Below are positions 26,437 through 35,553 of a stretch of DNA of 64,000 bases, piece by piece. The stretch's first letter is position 1. The number at the start of each line of letters is the position of its first letter. This DNA is from Teichococcus oryzae. Its GTDB lineage: Bacteria; Pseudomonadota; Alphaproteobacteria; Acetobacterales; Acetobacteraceae. Location: the NCBI RefSeq assembly GCF_008386565.1, contig NZ_VUKA01000001.1:1054001-1118000 (forward strand), written 5' to 3'. The notes under the pieces were generated by a model. That model searched no databases. It was given only the letters and a program-made list of their open reading frames with translations, and had not been told where the DNA came from. Position numbers and translations under genes: made by a program.

Positions 26437-27165
26437 TCATTCCGGCGCTTCCGCCAGTTCCAGCAGGGCCTGGCCGTCGCGGCGCATCCGGGCCATGTGG
26501 CTGCCGCCGCAATTCGGCCGGCCGAGCGCGGTGCTGTTGGGGCTCGTGACCTGCAGCTTGGCCTGCACGCGGCAGACCAGCTTGTTGTCCTTGGGCCCCG
26601 CCCCGTTCCAGCGGCGGATGGCGGCGGCCCAGTTGCCCGAGCTGTCGTAATGCTGGCGCAGGTAGCGCGCGGCCCAGTCCGCGGCGCGCCGGGGGTCCAG
26701 CGGCCAGTCGCTGCCATTGCTGGCATGCACCTTGGTGTTCACCTGGACACAACCGGCCATGACCGATCCCCTGGCCGAGGACCGGGCAAGCAAGGTCCGG
26801 GCTTCAGCGCGGGAATCGGGATAAAAGGCGCGGCCCCCCACACTGATGGCATGGGCGTGCAGCCCGGACTCTGCCAGGGCCAAGGCCACCAGCAACCCGT
26901 CAGGCAGGTCATACTTCGCCTCGGCCGCGCGAACCGCGTCCAGGCAGGCGGAACGGGGGCTGGCTTCAGCCGGCGTTCCATGCAGCAAAGGCGCCGCCAG
27001 CAGTGCGGCACCCAGGAAAAGCCCCTTCCACCCTGTCGGGCGGCTTCTGCGGGGGGCGGTTAGGCCTCTCGGGCGAGGCGGGAAGGCGCTCCTTGCCTCT
27101 TGGCAGTGGAACGCCGCGGGGCTTGGACGGCGGGAAGCCGCCATCCTGCAGATCGCGGACGTCAT
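26437..27165 (-). CDS. Secreted lytic transglycosylase-like (SLT domain) protein
   Basis: A predicted 242-aa protein with a long N-terminal extension, a hydrophobic signal-like segment (WKGLFLGAALLAAPLLHG, about 46-63) and then a small SLT-type domain. AKYDLPDGLLVALALAESG (about 85-103) contains the catalytic Glu in the ALAESG motif, and VMAGCVQVNTKVH, RRAADWAARYLRQHY and WAAAIRRWNGAG match the transglycosylase fold. It should cleave peptidoglycan glycan strands in the periplasm. The true start is unsure: ATG 27165 lacks a ribosome-binding site and a site nearer the signal segment is likely. A C-terminal tail of ~45 residues has Cys residues that could pair. Confidence 0.75.
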   Translation of the reverse strand: MTSAICRMAASRRPSPAAFHCQEARSAFPPRPRGLTAPRRSRPTGWKGLFLGAALLAAPLLHGTPAEASPRSACLDAVRAAEAKYDLPDGLLVALALAESGLHAHAISVGGRAFYPDSRAEARTLLARSSARGSVMAGCVQVNTKVHASNGSDWPLDPRRAADWAARYLRQHYDSSGNWAAAIRRWNGAGPKDNKLVCRVQAKLQVTSPNSTALGRPNCGGSHMARMRRDGQALLELAEAPE

Positions 27166-27192
27166 CCAGCGGGGCTACCACGCGCCCGGCGC

Positions 27193-27213
27193 GGGTGGAA
27201 CAAAATTCCACCC
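27193..27213. terminator. Hairpin between DUF1194 gene and transglycosylase gene
   Basis: GGGTGGAA (27193-27200), loop CAAAA, TTCCACCC (27206-27213): a perfect 8-bp stem located downstream of the leftward DUF1194 gene and upstream of the leftward transglycosylase gene. Confidence 0.5.
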
Positions 27214-27248
27214 GGGGGAGGCCAGGCTTGATCTATGGAAACCGGGTC

Positions 27249-27968
27249 TTAAGCCGCGGGCGCGGCCTCCGGTGGTCCGGCGGCGATCTCCCGCACCAGC
27301 TTGGCCCGCAAGGCGCGGGCGAAGTCGTCCCGCCCGGCGGCGGTCATCACGAAGGCACCGGGGCCACCGATCACCTCCGCCTCGTAACGGCGGGCAAGGC
27401 CGCCTCCCTCGCGCTCGATGGCCAGGGCATTGATGGTGATGCCGCCCGCCACGGCGTCATCGCGTGCGTGGGCAGCCGGGCGATTGCCTCGCATGTCCGG
27501 CGCATCGCCCGAAAGGTCGATCACCGCCCGCGTGGCCTCAAAGGGGCAGGCGCCGATCAGCACGGCGGCATGGTCCAGCGCATCGCCGATGGCGTTCCAG
27601 CTCTGGGGGGAGCGGGGGGCGTCGCGGAACCGCCCTGCCAGGGCCTCGGCCCCGGCGGCATCGCGCACCAATTGCCACGGCACCACGGTTTCGGCGCCGC
27701 CGGGCGCGCCCCATTCCACCATGGCGATGGCGACGCCACCCAGCAGGCCGCCGGCGATGGCCGCCAGCACCGCGGGATGCGTCACCGCCTCGGCGCAGCC
27801 CTCGCGCTGCAGGCGGAACTCCTCCGGCCCGATGCTGCCCGAGGCATCCACCGCCAGCACCAGCGCCACATCGACCGCCGGGCTTCCGCTCGCCGCCCTG
27901 GACCCGGCGAATGGCCGCAACGGCAGCGCGGTCAACAAGGCGGAGGCAATCAGAGGGCGTCGGAGCAT
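27249..27968 (-). CDS. DUF1194 (von Willebrand A-like) secreted protein
   Basis: A 239-aa protein. A signal peptide (residues 1-26) is followed by VDVALVLAVDASGSIGPEEF (about 32-51), which holds the DxSxS metal-ion-dependent adhesion motif of VWA domains, then the WNAIGDALDHAA and VIDLSGDAPDMRGN segments characteristic of DUF1194. The family is widespread in alphaproteobacteria and uncharacterised; a metal-dependent protein-binding role in the periplasm is the usual guess. It is divergent from the ATP-grasp/alpha-E/Anbu operon across a 299-bp gap. Confidence 0.85.
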   Translation of the reverse strand: MLRRPLIASALLTALPLRPFAGSRAASGSPAVDVALVLAVDASGSIGPEEFRLQREGCAEAVTHPAVLAAIAGGLLGGVAIAMVEWGAPGGAETVVPWQLVRDAAGAEALAGRFRDAPRSPQSWNAIGDALDHAAVLIGACPFEATRAVIDLSGDAPDMRGNRPAAHARDDAVAGGITINALAIEREGGGLARRYEAEVIGGPGAFVMTAAGRDDFARALRAKLVREIAAGPPEAAPAA

Positions 27969-28267
27969 GGTGTTCCCCGGCTGTTGCGGCGTTCCTGCTG
28001 CGGCGGAGTTGGGCCCGCCCGGCGCGCCCGCAAGGCGGGAAAGCGGCGCGAAACGCCGAAGGGATGGTCAGTTCTGGCGCCGGCTTGGGCATGGCGCGGC
28101 TTCCGCCACGCCGACGGGGCATAATGTTGCGTGAACTCCGCTTGCGCGGAGCCACTCTGGCGCGTTCAACTTCCATGTCACCGCCGCCATGGGCGTCCCC
28201 CGCATGCGGGACGCCGAAGGGAGGGATGGCACTGCGCTGCGCAACCCCTGAGGACGCCGGAAGAAAC
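27969..28267. other. 299-bp divergent intergenic region
   Basis: Lies between the leftward DUF1194 gene and the rightward ATP-grasp gene. Contains a short hairpin (CTCCGC/GCGGAG around 28137-28152) and a CATAATG that could be a -10. No gene or recognisable operator was found. Confidence 0.4.
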
Positions 28268-29824
28268 GTGGCTGATCGCCCTGCTCCCGCCTTCGATGAG
28301 ATGCATGCCGATGGCGGCATCCGCCCTCCCTATCTGGAGATAGCCCGGTTCCTGGAGGCAGGCGGGCAGGCCGCCCTGGAGCAGAAGCGCCGGGAGGCGG
28401 AGGTGCTGTTCCGCCGCATCGGCGTCACCTTCGCCGTCTATACCGAGGGCGGCGACCCGGAGCGGCTGATCCCCTTCGACGTCATTCCCCGCATCCTGTC
28501 GCGCATGGAATGGGAAAGGCTCAGCCAGGGACTGGAACAGCGGGTGCGGGCGCTCAACGCGTTCCTGGCCGACGTTTATGGCCCGCAGGAGATCATCAAG
28601 GCGGGCCGCATCCCGGCCGATCTGGTGCTGCGGAACGAGGGCTATTTGCCGCAGATGGTGGGCTTCACCCCGCCCGGGGGCGTCTACACCGTGATCTCCG
28701 GCATCGACCTAGTGCGCACAGGCCCCGACCAGTTCTATGTGCTGGAGGATAATTGCCGCACCCCCTCCGGCGTGTCCTACATGCTGGAGAACCGGGAAGC
28801 GATGCTGCGGCTGTTCCCCGAGGCCTTCACGCGCCACCGGATCGCGCCCGTGTCCCATTACCCCGAGGAATTGCTGGAAACCCTGAAAAGCATCGCCCCG
28901 TCCAGCTGCCAGGGGGAGCCCTGCGTGGTGGTGCTGACTCCCGGCCCCTACAACAGCGCCTATTACGAGCATTCCTTCCTGGCCGACGAGATGGGCGTCG
29001 AACTGGTGGAAGGCGCCGATCTCTTTGTCCGCGACAAGGTGGTGTACATGCGCACCACGGCCGGGCCCCGGCGGGTGGACGTGATCTACCGCCGCATCGA
29101 CGATGAGTACCTGGACCCGGAGGCGTTCCGGCCCGACAGCGCGCTTGGCGTCGCCGGGCTGATGGAGGCCTACCGCGCCGGCAATGTGGCGCTCGCCAAC
29201 GCGCCCGGGGCGGGCATCGCCGACGACAAGGCGGTTTATCCCTTTGTGCCGGAGATGGTGCGCTTCTACCTGAAGGAGGAGCCGATCCTGCAGAACGTGC
29301 CCACCTTCATGTGTGAGCGCGAGGCGGATCGGGAGCATGTTCTGGCCAATCTCGACAAGCTGGTGGTGAAGCTGGCGCGCGGCTCCGGCGGCTATGGCAT
29401 GCTGGTGGGGCCGCATGCGACGGAGGAGCAGCGGGCCGAGTTCGCTGACCGCATCCGCGCCCGCCCGGGCGACTACATCGCGCAGCCGACCCTGGCGCTC
29501 TCGACCGTGCCCACCTTGTGCGAAGGTAAGGTGGCGTCGCGCCATGTGGACCTGCGCCCCTTCATCCTGTTCGGCCGCAGCATCCGCATGGTGCCGGGGG
29601 GGCTGACCCGGGTGGCGCTGCGCGAGGGTTCCCTGGTGGTCAATTCCAGCCAAGGCGGCGGCACCAAGGACACCTGGGTGCTGGATGACCCGCCGAAGCC
29701 GGGCCAGGCGCAATCCGCGGGGCCGCGGGGCCTGGCGCAAACCATGGACGGCATGACGCAAAGCATGCCGCCCCTGCCACCCCTTCCGGATGCGGCCAAT
29801 GATCCCGGGCGGGGATTCCGCTGA
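28268..29824 (+). CDS. Circularly permuted ATP-grasp protein (type 2)
   Basis: A 518-aa protein of the circularly permuted ATP-grasp family. It begins FDEMHADGGIRPPY and continues with LIPFDVIPRIL, VRALNAFLADVYGPQEIIKAG, GFTPPGGVYTVISGIDLVRTG and LEDNCRTPSGVSYMLENRE, and carries the late ATP-binding KLARGSGGYGMLVGP and HVDLRPFILFGRSI. Family members are predicted peptide or amino-acid ligases, found with alpha-E, transglutaminase and Anbu genes. The start GTG 28268 is chosen by family N-terminus and GGAAGA upstream; ATG 28226 is possible. Its TGA overlaps the ATG of the next gene (TGATG). The C-terminal ~45 residues are Pro/Gln-rich and probably disordered. Confidence 0.88.
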   Translation: MADRPAPAFDEMHADGGIRPPYLEIARFLEAGGQAALEQKRREAEVLFRRIGVTFAVYTEGGDPERLIPFDVIPRILSRMEWERLSQGLEQRVRALNAFLADVYGPQEIIKAGRIPADLVLRNEGYLPQMVGFTPPGGVYTVISGIDLVRTGPDQFYVLEDNCRTPSGVSYMLENREAMLRLFPEAFTRHRIAPVSHYPEELLETLKSIAPSSCQGEPCVVVLTPGPYNSAYYEHSFLADEMGVELVEGADLFVRDKVVYMRTTAGPRRVDVIYRRIDDEYLDPEAFRPDSALGVAGLMEAYRAGNVALANAPGAGIADDKAVYPFVPEMVRFYLKEEPILQNVPTFMCEREADREHVLANLDKLVVKLARGSGGYGMLVGPHATEEQRAEFADRIRARPGDYIAQPTLALSTVPTLCEGKVASRHVDLRPFILFGRSIRMVPGGLTRVALREGSLVVNSSQGGGTKDTWVLDDPPKPGQAQSAGPRGLAQTMDGMTQSMPPLPPLPDAANDPGRGFR

Positions 29825-30774
29825 TGCTGTCCCGCACCGCCGACAGCCTGTTCTGGCTCGGCCGTTATTCCGAACGCGCCGGCAACGTCGCCCGCGGCCT
29901 TGGCGCCACGCTGCGCATGGCGCTTCTGGCGGAACCGGCCGATGGGGCGGAACGCGAATGGCGGGCCTTGATGGTCGCTGCCGGATGCGAGCACGGCTTT
30001 CGCGAGCGCCACGAAGCCGCGGCGCATGAGGCCGCCATCCACTGGCTGACACTGGATCCGGCCAATCCTTCCGGCATCGCCGCAAGCGTGGAATCCGCGC
30101 GGCGCAACGCCCGCTCCGTCCGGACGGCGCTGACCGTGGACATGTGGGAGGCGATCAACGACACCTGGCTCGAATTCCGCCGCCTGGATTCCGGCGCCAT
30201 CAAGGGAGACAGGCTTCCCGGTTTCCTCGACTGGGTGAAGTCACGCACGCTGCTGTTCAACGGCGCCGCCGCCGACACCATGCTGCGCGACGATGCCTGG
30301 CGCTTCACCCAGCTCGGAACCATCCTGGAGCGGGCGGACAACACGGCGAGGCTGCTGGATTCCCGGCATGGCGCCTTCGCGCCCGACGTGTCGGCGGATG
30401 CGGCGTGCTACGCCCATTGGCAGGCCGTGCTCCGCTCGGTGGGCGCGCTGCGGGCCTATCAGCATGTTTATCACGCCCGGCTGGACCCGAGGCGGGTGGC
30501 GGAACTGCTGCTGATGCGCACCGAGCTGCCCCGGTCGCTGCTGTCCTGCTATGCCCGTGTCGAGCGGACGCTCCAGACCATCGCCAACGCCAATGGCGGC
30601 AATCCGGGGGAATGCCAGCGCCTGGCCGGCGCCCTGCATGCCAAGCTCCGCTTCGGCCGGCTCGACAGCATCCTCGATGGCGGGCTGCACGGCTTCCTCA
30701 CCGGCATCATCGACGAGAATATCACCCTGGGCCAGGAGATCGCGGCGCGCTATCTGAACGGCAAGAACGCCTGA
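29824..30774 (+). CDS. Alpha-E domain protein
   Basis: A 316-aa, largely helical protein of the alpha-E family (DUF403), starting MLSRTADSLFWLGRYSERAGNVARG, with a repeat of the LGRYxERAxNxAR idea at FTQLGTILERADNTARLLD (about 160-178). The family always accompanies circularly permuted ATP-grasp proteins and is thought to be a partner of that enzyme. Function is unproven. It overlaps the previous stop by one base and precedes the Anbu gene by 54 bp. Confidence 0.88.
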   Translation: MLSRTADSLFWLGRYSERAGNVARGLGATLRMALLAEPADGAEREWRALMVAAGCEHGFRERHEAAAHEAAIHWLTLDPANPSGIAASVESARRNARSVRTALTVDMWEAINDTWLEFRRLDSGAIKGDRLPGFLDWVKSRTLLFNGAAADTMLRDDAWRFTQLGTILERADNTARLLDSRHGAFAPDVSADAACYAHWQAVLRSVGALRAYQHVYHARLDPRRVAELLLMRTELPRSLLSCYARVERTLQTIANANGGNPGECQRLAGALHAKLRFGRLDSILDGGLHGFLTGIIDENITLGQEIAARYLNGKNA

Positions 30775-30828
30775 CGCGCGATCATGCCGGGTTCATGCTC
30801 GCGCGCCGGATCAGGAGGACGCGCCGGC

Positions 30829-31560
30829 ATGACCTATTGCGTCGGCTTGTGGCTGGAGCAGGGGCTGGTGATGCTGGCCGACACCCGCACCAATGCGGGC
30901 ATCGACCACATCTCGGTTTATTCCAAGATGTACACCGCCGCCGTGCCGGGGGAGCGCATGCTCTGCCTGATGGCGGCGGGCAACCTAGCCATCACCCAGG
31001 CAGTCTGGAACCGGCTGCAGGAAGGCGTCGCGCTGGAGGGCGAGACGCATACCCTGTCCACCATCGGCAGCATGTTCCGCGCCGCCCAGCTTGTGGGGGC
31101 CGCGGTGCGCGCGGTCTATGAGGCGGACGGGGCGATGATGGAGAAGCAGGATGTGCGCTTCTCCGTGTCCCTCTTGCTGGGCGGGCAGATCGCCGGCGGG
31201 CCGGTGAAGCTGTATCTGATCTACTCGGCCGGCAATTTCATCGAGGCGACACCCGAGACGCCCTTTCTGCAGATCGGCGAGCACAAATACGGCAAGCCGA
31301 TCCTGGACCGCGCCGTGACCCGCGCGACGCCGCTGGAGGATGGGGTGAAGCTGGTGCTGGTCAGCATGGACAGCACGCTGCGCTCCAACCTGACGGTCGG
31401 CCTGCCGCTGGACCTGCTGGTCTATGAGACCGGGGCCCTGCGCGTCCGCCAGCAAAGGCGCGTCACCGAGGATGATCCGTATTTCCGCCACCTGCGGGAA
31501 GCCTGGTCGGCGGCGCTGCGCGATGCTTACCGCCGGATGCCGGCGCCGGACTGGCTCTAA
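30829..31560 (+). CDS. Proteasome-type protease (Anbu)
   Basis: A 243-aa member of the Ntn-hydrolase Anbu (ancestral beta subunit) family. It starts MTYCVGLWLEQGLVMLADTRTNAG: removal of Met would expose Thr2 as the N-terminal nucleophile, and the Asp/Lys catalytic partners are suggested by DTRTNAG and YSKMY. SGNF-like ISAGNFIEATPETPFLQIGEHKYGKPILDR is a family block. The start at 30829 has AGGAGGAC 8 bases upstream and places Thr at position 2. Anbu assembles into ring or helical particles. It ends an operon with ATP-grasp and alpha-E genes; the transglutaminase that usually accompanies them is missing. Confidence 0.9.
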   Translation: MTYCVGLWLEQGLVMLADTRTNAGIDHISVYSKMYTAAVPGERMLCLMAAGNLAITQAVWNRLQEGVALEGETHTLSTIGSMFRAAQLVGAAVRAVYEADGAMMEKQDVRFSVSLLLGGQIAGGPVKLYLIYSAGNFIEATPETPFLQIGEHKYGKPILDRAVTRATPLEDGVKLVLVSMDSTLRSNLTVGLPLDLLVYETGALRVRQQRRVTEDDPYFRHLREAWSAALRDAYRRMPAPDWL

Positions 31561-31728
31561 CGCCCGCCGGCTTCCTGCGATCCTGCCCGGCAGCCGGAAG
31601 CGGCGGCGTGGGCATGGCCGTCACGTCCGCGTCAGGCCAGTGCTTTCGCCGCATCCGGTGGCTGACATCATGGGGTGCCATCCCCTACCTCCGCGGGGTC
31701 GCCCCGCAGCAGGAAAGGCCAGACCCAG

Positions 31729-32727
31729 ATGCGTGACGCAGCCAAGCCCGCCCAGGCCCAGCCCGTGGCGCCCATCGCCCGGCGGCCTTTCCGCTCTCGC
31801 CGGCTGGGCATGCTGGCCGCCGCGCTGGCCACCTTGCCGCTGCTGGCCGCCCCCGCCTCGGCCACGCCGCTCAGCACCTATGCCGCCAATGACCCGAAGC
31901 TGGTGGACCGGTTCGAGAAGTGGCTCGGCTGCCCCGTGGACTTCCTGATGGTGTTCACGGACCAGGCCAGCTGGGAGGGCATCGGCTGGCCGCAATGGTT
32001 CATCGACCAGTTCAAGATGCTGGACAAGCCGACCCTGTGGTCGGTGGCGATGATCCCCAGGCAATCCTCCCTGAAGGAGGCCGCCACCGGGAAGTACAAC
32101 CGGTACTACGTCTCGGCGGCGCGTGCCCTGGCCAAGACCAAGCCCTTTCCCGATGGCACCATCCGGGTTCGCCTGGGCTGGGAGATGAACGGCAACTGGT
32201 TCCCCTGGTCGGCGTCGGGCAAGGAGGAGGACTTCGTCAGGACCTTCCGCCATATCGTCGATTCCTTCCGCTCCGTGTCCGACAAGTTCCGCTTTGAATG
32301 GAACGTCAATTACGGCCAGCGCATGGATGTGATGAAGGCCTATCCGGGCGACAATTACGTCGACATCCTGGGCATGGATTTTTACTGGAAGCCGGAATAT
32401 CTCGGCCGTGACCCGGTGCGGGCCTTCGAGAAGATCCGCGACGACCGTGTCGGCCTGCGCTGGCTGGAGGATCTGGCGAAGGCCAAGGGCAAGCCGACCG
32501 CCTATTCCGAATGGGGCGTGCAGAGCGACAATGCCGGCCCCTTCATCAAGCTGGTGCGGGATTGGATCGCCGCCCATCCCAATGTCCTCTACACCAACTA
32601 CTGGAACCATGACGCGGATTACGAGGGCGACCTGTCGGCCGGTCGCTGGCCTGCCACGGAAGCCGCCTTCCGCCAGGCTTTCTGCCCGCGCCCGGGCCAG
32701 CCAGCGCAGATCCTGCGCGACCGCTAG
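31729..32727 (+). CDS. GH26-like glycoside hydrolase, secreted
   Basis: A 332-aa protein with a long positively charged lead and a hydrophobic signal segment (about 26-46, ending ASA). The catalytic TIM-barrel hallmarks of clan A are visible: IRVRLGWEMNGNWFPW with Glu152 as likely acid/base and PTAYSEWGVQ with Glu261 as likely nucleophile. This arrangement fits family GH26 (beta-mannanase, lichenase, exo-mannanase) and related secreted endoglycosidases in alphaproteobacteria. ATG 31729 is chosen with AGGAAAGG upstream. It stands alone between the Anbu operon and the exonuclease/ligase pair; the polysaccharide substrate is unknown. Confidence 0.8.
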   Translation: MRDAAKPAQAQPVAPIARRPFRSRRLGMLAAALATLPLLAAPASATPLSTYAANDPKLVDRFEKWLGCPVDFLMVFTDQASWEGIGWPQWFIDQFKMLDKPTLWSVAMIPRQSSLKEAATGKYNRYYVSAARALAKTKPFPDGTIRVRLGWEMNGNWFPWSASGKEEDFVRTFRHIVDSFRSVSDKFRFEWNVNYGQRMDVMKAYPGDNYVDILGMDFYWKPEYLGRDPVRAFEKIRDDRVGLRWLEDLAKAKGKPTAYSEWGVQSDNAGPFIKLVRDWIAAHPNVLYTNYWNHDADYEGDLSAGRWPATEAAFRQAFCPRPGQPAQILRDR

Positions 32728-32779
32728 GCCATTCTGGCGGCGCGGCGCAGCCAATCGCCGCGTCATGCATTGAACGGCC

Positions 32780-33841
32780 ATGGCCGCGCCGCATCCCGAA
32801 AGCTGGACCCGCATCACGCCCGAGGGGCTGTATTGCGAGCCTGGCGGCTTCCACATCGACCCCGCCCGGCCAGTCCCGCGCGCCATCATCAGCCACGGCC
32901 ATTCGGACCATGCCCGGCCCGACCACGATGCCGTTCTGGCGACGCCGGAAACCCTGGCCATCATGACCGCGCGGCTGGGGGAAGGCCGGGCCGGCCGGCA
33001 GCAACAGGCACTGCCCTACCACCAGACCCTGGTGCAGAACGGCGTCCGCGTCACGCTGGTTCCGGCCGGGCATGTGCTGGGCTCGGCGCAGGTGGTGCTG
33101 GAATGGCAGGGCAGCCGGCTGGTGGTCTCCGGCGACTACAAGCGCCAGCCCGACCCGACCTGCGCGCCATTCGAGCCGGTGCCCTGCGACGTGTTCGTGA
33201 CCGAGGCGACCTTCGCACTGCCGGTGTTCCGCCATCCGCCGCTCCGGCACGAGGTGCAGCGCCTGCTGGAAAGCGTCGCGCTGTTTCCGCAGCGGGCGCA
33301 CCTGGTCGGGTGCTACGCCCTTGGCAAGTGCCAGCGGCTGATCGCCGGGCTGCGGGAGGCCGGCTGGGACCGGCCGCTCTATCTGCACGGGGCGCAGGCG
33401 GCGATGTGCCGCCTCTACGAGAGCCACGGCATCGCGCTTGGCGAGTTGCGGCCGGTGCCATGCCCCCAGAAGCGTGGCGAAACAGTGCTGGCCGGCGAGA
33501 TCGTGCTGGCGCCTCCCTCGGCCGAGGCCAATCCCTGGGCCCGGCGCCTCACGGACCCGGTGACGGCGCTGGCCTCGGGCTGGATGCGGGTGCGGCAGCG
33601 CGCCAAGGCGCGGGGTGTCGAGCTGCCGCTGGTGATTAGCGACCATGCCGACTGGGACGACCTGCTGGCCACCTGCGCCGAGGTGGAGGCGCCCGAGGTC
33701 TGGGTCACGCATGGACGGGAGGAGGCGCTGATTCACGCCCTGGCGGCGCGTGGCGTGCGCGGCCGCGCCCTGCACCTGATCGGCCGCGAGGAGGATGAGG
33801 GCGGCGACCCGCTCCTCGCGGAGGAGGAGGCCGCGGCATGA
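32780..33841 (+). CDS. Ligase-associated metallo-beta-lactamase-fold DNA exonuclease
   Basis: A 353-aa protein of the metallo-beta-lactamase/beta-CASP group. Metal ligands are in ISHGHSDHARPDHD (about 38-51), PAGHVLGSAQV (about 97-107) and VVSGDYKRQPDPT (about 116-128), with further conserved EATFALPVFRHP and VISDHADW toward the end. It matches the family of putative exonucleases encoded next to ATP-dependent DNA ligases (with a Lhr-like helicase and a phosphoesterase in the complete set). Its TGA overlaps the ligase ATG (ATGA), indicating coupled expression. The helicase and phosphoesterase are not in this window. Confidence 0.88.
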   Translation: MAAPHPESWTRITPEGLYCEPGGFHIDPARPVPRAIISHGHSDHARPDHDAVLATPETLAIMTARLGEGRAGRQQQALPYHQTLVQNGVRVTLVPAGHVLGSAQVVLEWQGSRLVVSGDYKRQPDPTCAPFEPVPCDVFVTEATFALPVFRHPPLRHEVQRLLESVALFPQRAHLVGCYALGKCQRLIAGLREAGWDRPLYLHGAQAAMCRLYESHGIALGELRPVPCPQKRGETVLAGEIVLAPPSAEANPWARRLTDPVTALASGWMRVRQRAKARGVELPLVISDHADWDDLLATCAEVEAPEVWVTHGREEALIHALAARGVRGRALHLIGREEDEGGDPLLAEEEAAA

Positions 33842-35442
33842 GCCTGCCCGCTTTCGCCGAATTGCTGGAGCGGCTGGTCTTCACCCCCGGTCGCAACGCC
33901 AAGCTGGCCTTGCTGAAGCGCTTCTTCGCCACGGAGCGCGACCCAGACCGCGGCGTGGCTCTGGCGGCCATCAGCGGTGAACTCTCCTTCACCGCCGCCA
34001 AGCCCGCCCTGGTGCGGGAACTGGTGGCGAGCCGGACCGATCCGGTGCTGCTGGCCTGGAGCCATGACTATGTGGGCGACCTGGCCGAAACGGTGGCGCT
34101 GATCTGGCCGGAGCCCACGCACCGCCCGAACCGCCCGCCACCCGAATTGTCCGAGGTCGTCGAGGCGCTGGAGCTGGCCGCCAAGGCCGAGATCCCCGCC
34201 ATGCTGGCCGAATGGCTGGACCTGCTCGACCCGGGCGGGAGGCTGGCCCTGATCAAGCTGGTGACCGGGGGCCTGCGCGTCGGCGCGTCCGGCCGGCTGG
34301 CGCGGCAGGCCCTGGCCGACTGGTCCGGCCATCCGGTGGAGGAGATCGAGGAAGTCTGGCACGGCGTCCCACCGCCCTACCTGCCGCTGTTCGCCTGGCT
34401 GGAGGGCAGGGCGGAACGCCCGGACCCGCGCGACGCGCCAGTGTTCCGCTCCCCCATGCTGGCGCAGCCGCTGGAGGCGCCGGACATCGCGGCGCTGGAC
34501 CACACCGCCTTCCGCGCCGAATGGAAGTGGGACGGCGTGCGGGTGCAGGCTTCGGCGGGGCCGGGCGGCCGGCGCCTCTGGACCCGCACCGGGGAGGACC
34601 TGTCGGGCGCCTTCCCGGAGATCCTGGAGGCACTCGACTTCCATGCCGTGGTCGATGGCGAGCTGCTGGTGATCCGTGACGGTGAGGTGGCGCCCTTTGC
34701 CGACCTGCAGCAGCGCCTGAACCGCAAGGTGGTCGGGCCGAAGATGCTGAGGGATCATCCCGCCGGTCTCCGCCTTTACGATCTGTTGTTCGAGGCTGGG
34801 GAGGATCTGCGCCCGCTGCCTTTCGACACACGGCGGGAGCGTCTGGAAGCTTGGTTCGCCTGCGTGAAGCCGGCGCGGATGGATTTGTCGCCGCAGGTCG
34901 CCTTCGCATCCATGGAACAACTGGCCGCCCTGCGGGATGGCGCCCGCGCCGCCGGCATCGAGGGGCTGATGCTGAAGCGCGGCGACGCGCCCTATATCGC
35001 CGGCCGGCCCAAGGGGCTGTGGTGGAAATGGAAGCGGGCGCCGCTCAGCGTCGATGCGGTGCTGATGTATGCCCAGCGCGGCCACGGCAAGCGGTCCAGC
35101 ACCTACAGCGACTACACCTTCGGGCTGTGGCGCCCTGACGGTGCGGGCGGCGAGGAATTGGTGCCGGTCGGCAAGGCCTATTCCGGATACACGGACCAGG
35201 AACTGGTCTGGCTCGATCGCTGGATCCGCAACCACACCCTGTCCCGCTTCGGACCGGTGCGGGAGGTGGAAAAGGAACTGGTGCTGGAGGTGGTGTTCGA
35301 CGCCGCGCAGCTTTCCAGCCGCCACAAATCCGGCGTGGCCATGCGCTTCCCCCGCATCAGCCGCCTGCGGCCGGACAAGCCCGCGGCCGAGGCGGACCGG
35401 CTGGAAGCCCTGATGGCCATGGTGGAGAACCGCCCGCAATAA
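33838..35442 (+). CDS. ATP-dependent DNA ligase
   Basis: A 534-aa ATP-dependent ligase with an N-terminal DNA-binding domain (1-200), the adenylation domain with catalytic Lys230 in EWKWDGVRVQ (motif I), LWTRTGEDLSGAFPE (motif III region), VVDGELLVIRDG (motif III/IIIa), GLMLKRGDAPYIAGRPKGLWWKWKR (motifs IV-V) and a C-terminal OB domain (VGKAYSGYTDQEL; VVFDAAQLSSRHKSGVAMRFPRI). It seals nicks, probably in a repair pathway with the exonuclease encoded just upstream. It belongs to the group of ligases accompanied by that exonuclease rather than to LigD, since no polymerase or phosphoesterase domain is fused. Confidence 0.93.
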   Translation: MSLPAFAELLERLVFTPGRNAKLALLKRFFATERDPDRGVALAAISGELSFTAAKPALVRELVASRTDPVLLAWSHDYVGDLAETVALIWPEPTHRPNRPPPELSEVVEALELAAKAEIPAMLAEWLDLLDPGGRLALIKLVTGGLRVGASGRLARQALADWSGHPVEEIEEVWHGVPPPYLPLFAWLEGRAERPDPRDAPVFRSPMLAQPLEAPDIAALDHTAFRAEWKWDGVRVQASAGPGGRRLWTRTGEDLSGAFPEILEALDFHAVVDGELLVIRDGEVAPFADLQQRLNRKVVGPKMLRDHPAGLRLYDLLFEAGEDLRPLPFDTRRERLEAWFACVKPARMDLSPQVAFASMEQLAALRDGARAAGIEGLMLKRGDAPYIAGRPKGLWWKWKRAPLSVDAVLMYAQRGHGKRSSTYSDYTFGLWRPDGAGGEELVPVGKAYSGYTDQELVWLDRWIRNHTLSRFGPVREVEKELVLEVVFDAAQLSSRHKSGVAMRFPRISRLRPDKPAAEADRLEALMAMVENRPQ

Positions 35443-35456
35443 ACCCGGCGCGAGCG

Positions 35457-35481
35457 GGAACTCGGCCGCGTCCGGAGCGTT
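35457..35481 (+). promoter_or_regulatory. EcfG-type general stress promoter
   Basis: GGAAC at 35457-35461 and CGTT at 35478-35481 are separated by exactly 16 bases. This matches the consensus for the alphaproteobacterial general stress sigma factor EcfG (GGAAC-N16/17-CGTT). It lies 73 bp upstream of a DUF1328 micro-protein gene, a class often controlled by EcfG. Confidence 0.6.
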
Positions 35482-35553
35482 GGCCCCGTCACTGGATGCG
35501 ACAGGCCGGCCAAGGGCCGCGAGTCCCGGCGCGAGGCGAGGCGGAGAACGGTT

